Of a stretch of 64,000 nt of DNA, positions 59,055-64,000 are shown piece by piece; position 1 is the stretch's first letter, and every line of letters begins with the position of its first letter. The stretch is from Simmondsia chinensis (Eukaryota > Streptophyta > Magnoliopsida > Caryophyllales > Simmondsiaceae): the NCBI GenBank assembly GCA_018398585.1, contig JAGTTD010000001.1:15564501-15628500 (forward strand), in the 5' to 3' direction. A model generated the notes under the pieces. It had not been told where the DNA came from. It did not search any database and saw only the letters and a program-made list of their open reading frames with translations. A program made the position numbers and the translations under genes.

Positions 59055-60184
59055 AAACTCAACCCCAATCCTCCTCAAGACAAATTCAAACTCAAAACCC
59101 ATATTCAATCATTGATCAAGAATTCCCTCTAATATCTTATACAACGGCAATTTCAAGATCACCTCAAAACCCATTAAGACCCCGTCTACAATCTTCAAAC
59201 AAAAATTTCCAAGATCCTTCCTCTTCTCAATATTTTACAAAACCTCAAGTGGAACATATTTATTTGACAGGACAATATGAACCACTCACTGTCAATGATA
59301 TTCAAAAATCTGTGGATTCAACCTTTCCAAAAGATTTTCAATGGATCCCAGATGATCTCAATCGAACTCGAAAATTTTATGAATTCATTTTAATTGATTC
59401 AAAATCAGTTCAAATCAAGCATAAAAATAATTCAACAAATGGACCTATCACTTTTTCAACTTGTAAAATTCTAAATGTTTGCAACGGAGCCGATTTCGGA
59501 TTCAACCCTTTTACTTCAAAACAATTTTCTCAACCATTTCAACCACCAGGGTATACTTACCAAGATTATAAAATGGCTCGGTTTAGATGTTTTCTAATCA
59601 GACCTTTTAATCATTCTTGGTTCTTTTCAAAAAAGACAAGACACCTCCCAACCTGGTTTCTTGAATGGTGGCGGTATTTCGGTCCTTCTCAAACCATCTA
59701 TCCTGCCAGTGTCCTAGCCTATTTCAATACTTACTCAAAAAATTTGGGTGACCAGCATAAACCCCTAGAGAAATTTACAAGCTTTCATTCAAACTTTCAA
59801 ATCCCATGGATCTTATGTTGGTCCTACTCCCATACTCAATTTTTCGAACAACCCTATCCATTATCTGTTGTGCTAGAATACAAAATCAAATGGTGGGATA
59901 AATACACTGTAGAATGCGATTGTTCTACTGAAATACTTTCAAAATTTTTCAAAGAAACAAAAAACAAAAATTTTCGAACTCTCCCTCAAGGTTCCTCAAT
60001 GCCTTCAAAAACTCAACCAATTAAGGCTTCAGATTCAAGCTCTTCTTCAAAATCCAAATCCAAAAAGAAGATTTCAAAAAAACTCTTAGCCCAGCTCCTT
60101 CAACAAATTCAAGATTCAACTGACGATGACGAAAGTGACGACGTCAGCTCATCCCAAACAGATCCCTTCAACTTTCTTCAATAA
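58985..60184 (+). CDS. Unit 2 second ORF (ORF2), intact, function unknown
   Basis: An uninterrupted frame of about 399 codons from MSKDKGKTKIKEEEF to DPFNFLQ. An in-frame ATG also exists at 58967, but the start at 58985 matches the position and basic character of the unit 1 start. The N-terminus is Lys/Ser/Gln-rich. The core (YFTKPQVEHIYLTGQYEPL to FQIPWILCWSYSHTQFFE) is rich in aromatic residues and shared with unit 1. The tail is Ser/Lys-rich then acidic (SSSSKSKSKKKISKK; STDDDESDD). It overlaps the end of RNase H by about 70 nt in another frame. Florendoviruses have a second ORF of unknown role, and this is a plausible match. I recognise no domain. Confidence 0.75.
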   Translation: MSKDKGKTKIKEEEFQQPKDYAMKTQPQSSSRQIQTQNPYSIIDQEFPLISYTTAISRSPQNPLRPRLQSSNKNFQDPSSSQYFTKPQVEHIYLTGQYEPLTVNDIQKSVDSTFPKDFQWIPDDLNRTRKFYEFILIDSKSVQIKHKNNSTNGPITFSTCKILNVCNGADFGFNPFTSKQFSQPFQPPGYTYQDYKMARFRCFLIRPFNHSWFFSKKTRHLPTWFLEWWRYFGPSQTIYPASVLAYFNTYSKNLGDQHKPLEKFTSFHSNFQIPWILCWSYSHTQFFEQPYPLSVVLEYKIKWWDKYTVECDCSTEILSKFFKETKNKNFRTLPQGSSMPSKTQPIKASDSSSSSKSKSKKKISKKLLAQLLQQIQDSTDDDESDDVSSSQTDPFNFLQ

Positions 60185-60567
60185 TTCAAGGCTGATGTGA
60201 TCCCCCGACAAATCACTGTAGCAAGGTCAAATCACTGTAGCAAGGACGACCAGCTGTCCAGTTTCTGTTGCAATCATTCAAGACCACTGTTGATCATACA
60301 ATAATGCAAAGTCAGGTGTCCCGGATTTCAAATTTCTTCAAATCCAATTCAATTCTGATGGCTATATAAGGAGCATCTGAGGTTCAATGAAGAGGCAGAG
60401 CCAATTAGAGAGGCAAATTGAGAGGCCAAAGATCAGATATCACAAAATTCTCTCTTTTTACTTTCTCTTGTAATTCTGAGCTCTGTATTCAAGTCTTCAA
60501 TTTCAATATCTTCAATACTCTGTAAGTTTTGTATTTCAATCTGTAGTTTCAATTTCTGTATTTCAAT

Positions 60568-60568
<1 letters not shown>
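60105..60568 (+). promoter_or_regulatory. Promoter/3' region after unit 2
   Basis: Three TGACG words and a GACGTCA core (60121-60146), resembling the as-1 type activator of other caulimovirus promoters, overlap the end of ORF2. Two 17-bp repeats AAATCACTGTAGCAAGG lie at 60210-60226 and 60229-60245. The TATA box TATATAA is at 60363-60369. The region ends at the (TA)n tract. Confidence 0.65.

Positions 60569-60603
<35 letters not shown>
60569..60603. repeat. (TA)n tract at the right border of the virus locus
   Basis: About 17 uninterrupted TA units begin exactly where similarity to the viral leader (TTTCAATCTTATATATGAATTTC in unit 1) ends. Confidence 0.95.
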
Positions 60604-60606
<3 letters not shown>

Positions 60607-62097
60607 TACGTATTTTTTTGTCCTATGCGGAAGGATTTTTCAATCTAAGAAAGAGACAATATACCTTGATATTATTGATCAATTTTTAGTCAAAGGATCA
60701 TTAAGGTCAATCATTTGTGCTAAAAAAATAGTTAATTGGTTTATCAGACTCAAAGTAAAAACCAGAAGAATGGGTACTAATTTGACAATCAATTATCTCT
60801 TCATTGTCATATGTACTATCAATTATCTCTTCAAATGTAAGTAATTGATCCACTGTACAAATTTTTTTTAAATGGAACTTCATTGTTTACTGAAAATATC
60901 TAACTTACGAGTGCATGTAATTAATTAGAAAATTTTGGGTTACAACTAAATTTTTGTTACCTGGTTGCTTAAAATTGAACCCCAGAGATGACGCATCTTG
61001 GGAAATCAACTAATTCTTTCACTTCATGCACATTCCACAGCATATCTTTAAGCCAACGACATACAAATATCTGTTGAGATTGAGAAGAAGGGTAAAAATA
61101 GAATTAGGGAAAAAGGCAATGAAAATTGTTTATAGTACTGTCGCGATTGAGAAGAAGAGTAAAAATGGTAGCATGTGAAAAAAGGATGACTATGATTCTC
61201 AAAAGCAAGGGTTGTAAAAAAGGCATTGTGAGTTGAATAATACAATTAAATAATGACTTAGATTTGCAATACAGAAAGATATGAAGTTACAGAAAAGAAA
61301 TGATTTGCCAATATAGATTTTGGGGATTAGTGAAAATTTTTGGGTCTTTGTGTGGTGAGTCAAATTGCTTTTTTTAGGGTCATTTAAGCACCCTTTAATA
61401 AAATCATGTACATTTGTATGTCATATTAATGATGTGGAATATTAGTCAAACAATATATAACATGATGATTTTTTTTTTATCACAAAATGTTAACATGATA
61501 ATTCGGTTAACTATTAAAGTAATCTTTAACATTTACACAAAAATCTTACGTAGCACTGTATATTATCGTACTCATATACATCAAATTTGACCAGAATTTT
61601 ACTACAATTCACCACATTCTTTCGTAGAAGACCTAGATAACAAAAGTTTCAAACCTCACATCTAAGTGATACTTTGCCTACATTAACTATACATACTCTT
61701 TACATGTGTAATGGATTATATTATACTCATCTTTGTACTGTGACTTCTGAGTCATTGTCATTTTCAATTTAATCATATTTGTACTACAATTTTTATATTT
61801 ATTAATGTCAATTTCATGTGTCATGTGGATGACCAAATTTTGTTAAAGTTCAATTATAAATACTTTGAGATTGTTGTTATATAACATTATATTTTGTCAT
61901 TTTTCAGCACAAGTTTTTTAATTAGGTTTACTCAATATGTCATTCATAAAAAAATTTTATTTCAAAACATCAACTGCATTCCTCACAAATGTAATTTAGT
62001 TTTCTACATATACTCATATTGAATATCTACATCAGTCAAATATAGCGTTCCTCAATAACTTAAAATGAGATTATGCAACGTAGTTACTTAAATGAAA
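60604..62097. other. AT-rich intergenic DNA
   Basis: No gene seen. A short direct repeat, GATTGAGAAGAAG(G/A)GTAAAAAT, occurs at about 61077 and 61145. Confidence 0.5.
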
Positions 62098-62655
62098 GGA
62101 AAATTATCATTTAGGTACCTTGAAGTTTGAGCATTTATTACTTTAGTTAAATACCTTGACGTTTCTTTATGTACAATGGAGTATTCCAGTTTTGAATATT
62201 TTATCAAAGTCCGAAAACTTTATCAATTAAAAACCCTTTTTGTGGAAATTTGATATATTTCATTAGAAAATGCTAAAATTAAATGTAATTTCAACAATAT
62301 ATTAGTATCTTCATTAGAATTTGATGATTTTTTTGCCCAAAAATGCAAAAATAACACATGATTGTGACAATATTTAGGTAATTCATATCAATATTAGGTG
62401 AATATCTTACAACAATTCATTGAGATGAAAATACTAGCATAACTTATATATGTTATTGTAATTATGTATTATATCAGCATTTTTTACGTAAAATTGGTTA
62501 AATTCTTACAAAACTTTATCAAATTCTAACATAGGGTACCTTGGTGATATAATTTCCAAACCTCAGGGTACCCTATTGTATATATTGACATGTCAAGGTA
62601 TTTATGTGATAAATGCTCAAGCTCAAGCACCTAAATGATAATTTTCCATTTCTAT
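62098..62655. mobile_element. Inverted-repeat element, class uncertain
   Basis: The left end GGAAAATTATCATTTAGGTACCTTGAAGTTTGAGCATTTAT and the right end in reverse (GGAAAATTATCATTTAGGTGCTTGAGCTTGAGCATTTAT) are inverted repeats of at least 60 bp, with inner GGTACC/ACCTTG words also mirrored. No transposase. The flanks do not show a clean duplication, so Mutator-like is only a guess. Confidence 0.6.
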
Positions 62656-64000
62656 ATACATTTCAATACCTATTTGTTGTTATATACTAAATTTAGTCAT
62701 TCTTAAATACATAAAATCGTTATATTTGGTTCACATGACATTGCATATTAACATAGACACATCATAATAGTAATAAACCCAAATATATGATGCATAAACT
62801 ACAAATGCATTCAGTTTGTAATTTCATCAATAACTATTTATAAATATTAGCATGCTTTACAATAGTTCCATGTTATGAAATGCCAACTATATTACCTTTT
62901 TCTTTCCATATGACTGTCATTGTCTAAGCATCAATGGATACATCAGTTGGTGTAGTCCATAATGAAAGACATTTACGATACAAGGCAGGTCGATTACAAA
63001 GGAAGTGGAGAATATTTGTTGGTCGAAACATCAACATGAACTTTGAGCAGTCACGCATACATCAACGCTGCATGCATCAACAAGCAAGAGCTTTGCAAAG
63101 AGCAATAATACGGTTGACTCAAAGGAGTTCTTTAGATGAGAGGATGCAATCAGTAGCGGGAGTTCGACAACTAATCACCCTCAAAACATGCGATTAAATG
63201 ATGGCACTCAAGTAATCCTAACAACAACAGTCTCTTTACCAATATTCAAACCTCCCAATACGTCTCACCAGATCATTACCTAAAAATCTTATATTTTAAG
63301 CAACTAGTTGACACTATTCGCACAAGAACCTGTAAGTATAGAAGTACCAAACAATACTGGTAAGACAAAGTTCCTCACTTTCAAAGGTACAGTTGTACAC
63401 CTCTATAACATGTATTAATTTATTGGAAGAAAAAAAAACTACATATCACTACGATTACATGGAGCAACTCAATACTATTGAGGCACATGCAGCAATGCCA
63501 GTGTCCCCAACACATATAGAACCCCTTAATCTGGAACACCATACCATTATCCCATGCGTCAACACCAATGAACTGCACGAGGATGCAACATTCATTGTAA
63601 ATGACAATGTTGCCACATGTAGTATATCTCTTATGACTAATGGTATGGAAATAATCTTTTCTATTTACAATGTCATAATGCTTTGGATTAATAGCCAATA
63701 TTAGACTTCATATGCGTCTTATGAATGGGATAACAACTTTTTGTATTAACGACTTGATAATGAAACTATAAGAAAGTTTTCAGAGGACTTTAGATGCTAG
63801 AACCATCTAGCTCAAAATTGTGGGAATAATATTGTATCAATTTAAAACAATTATTATATGTATTTTAACGATCTAACAAATGTAGTACAATCTCCTTAAT
63901 ACATATATTCAAGATACATTAACAACCTAATCGGTCCTTATTATCTTATTATAAAATCATATTCTAAATTATTTTATATTCCTAATTTGTAACACATAGA
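62656..64000. other. AT-rich intergenic DNA, no gene supported
   Basis: The open frames 62934-63197 and 63393-63704 (plus) are short, show no domain and no nearby promoter, so I leave them out. Bases 62934-63240 are slightly less AT-rich and could be an old coding scrap. Confidence 0.45.

Larger units (their letters stand above)
45549..60572. mobile_element. Endogenous caulimovirid locus, florendovirus/petuvirus-like
   Basis: A composite of an inverted 3'-end fragment (45549-46436), small rearranged pieces (46437-46885) and two head-to-tail units (46886-54125 and 54126-60572). A 30K-type movement protein, zinc knuckle, aspartic protease, RT with YIDD, RNase H, a tRNA-Met type primer-binding site and absence of integrase identify Caulimoviridae. 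The assignment towards florendoviruses rests on the order of domains, the second ORF and the (TA)n border. No unit encodes a complete set of intact genes. Confidence 0.88.

Noticed and set aside
46886..60572. LTR retrotransposon explanation for the viral locus
   Set aside because: No LTRs or integrase; a 30K-type movement domain and tandem head-to-tail units with promoter between them point to Caulimoviridae.
62934..63704. Two plus-strand open frames near the right edge
   Set aside because: Short, no domain, no supporting signals.

Overview
This window reads as nuclear DNA of a flowering plant. It is AT-rich and filled with plant-specific mobile DNA: Ty3/gypsy Athila-type and chromovirus elements, Ty1/copia, L1-type LINEs, SINEs, CACTA, Mutator-like and hAT-like elements, and a long endogenous plant pararetrovirus (Caulimoviridae) locus. 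I see no host protein gene I can defend. The species cannot be named from the sequence; the virus class and the element mix fit an angiosperm.

Layout. 1-5.1 kb: intergenic DNA with LTR-like repeats, a 39-bp SINE scrap with an 18-bp target duplication, and two CACTA-type subterminal repeat fields. 5.1-5.76 kb: the 3' end of a chromovirus integrase plus its LTR. 5.76-7.5 kb: a broken Athila-type pol on the minus strand. 8.5-13.5 kb: two decayed copia elements, one minus and one plus. 13.7-22.7 kb: a nearly complete minus-strand Athila-type element. At 22.7 kb it is fused through a 9-bp shared word to a plus-strand Athila-type element (to 30.18 kb) that has lost RT, RNase H and integrase and carries a hAT-like insertion. 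30-34.5 kb: DNA transposons, including a Mutator-like element with a perfect 9-bp target duplication and a GC-rich core. 34.7-42.5 kb: two decayed minus-strand LINEs flanking a SINE whose head is 5S rRNA and which has a perfect 14-bp target duplication. 42.7-44.6 kb: a hAT-like element with a second Mutator-like element nested inside. 44.6-45.4 kb: possible organelle-derived DNA. 45.55-60.6 kb: the pararetrovirus locus. 60.6-64 kb: AT-rich DNA with one inverted-repeat element.

The most interesting part is the pararetrovirus locus. Two head-to-tail units share leader, movement protein, zinc knuckle, protease and promoter/3' regions at high identity, but are complementary elsewhere. Unit 1 keeps the coat-protein region, has no reverse transcriptase or RNase H, and carries a long distinct second ORF. 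Unit 2 has lost the coat-protein region, keeps RT-RNase H, and carries a shorter second ORF only distantly related to that of unit 1. A separate rearranged fragment repeats the RT-less junction of unit 1. This is what two components of a divided genome would look like after integration; a bipartite organisation has been proposed for some florendoviruses. Deletion after duplication is the competing explanation. The right border is a (TA)n tract, also a reported feature of florendovirus loci.
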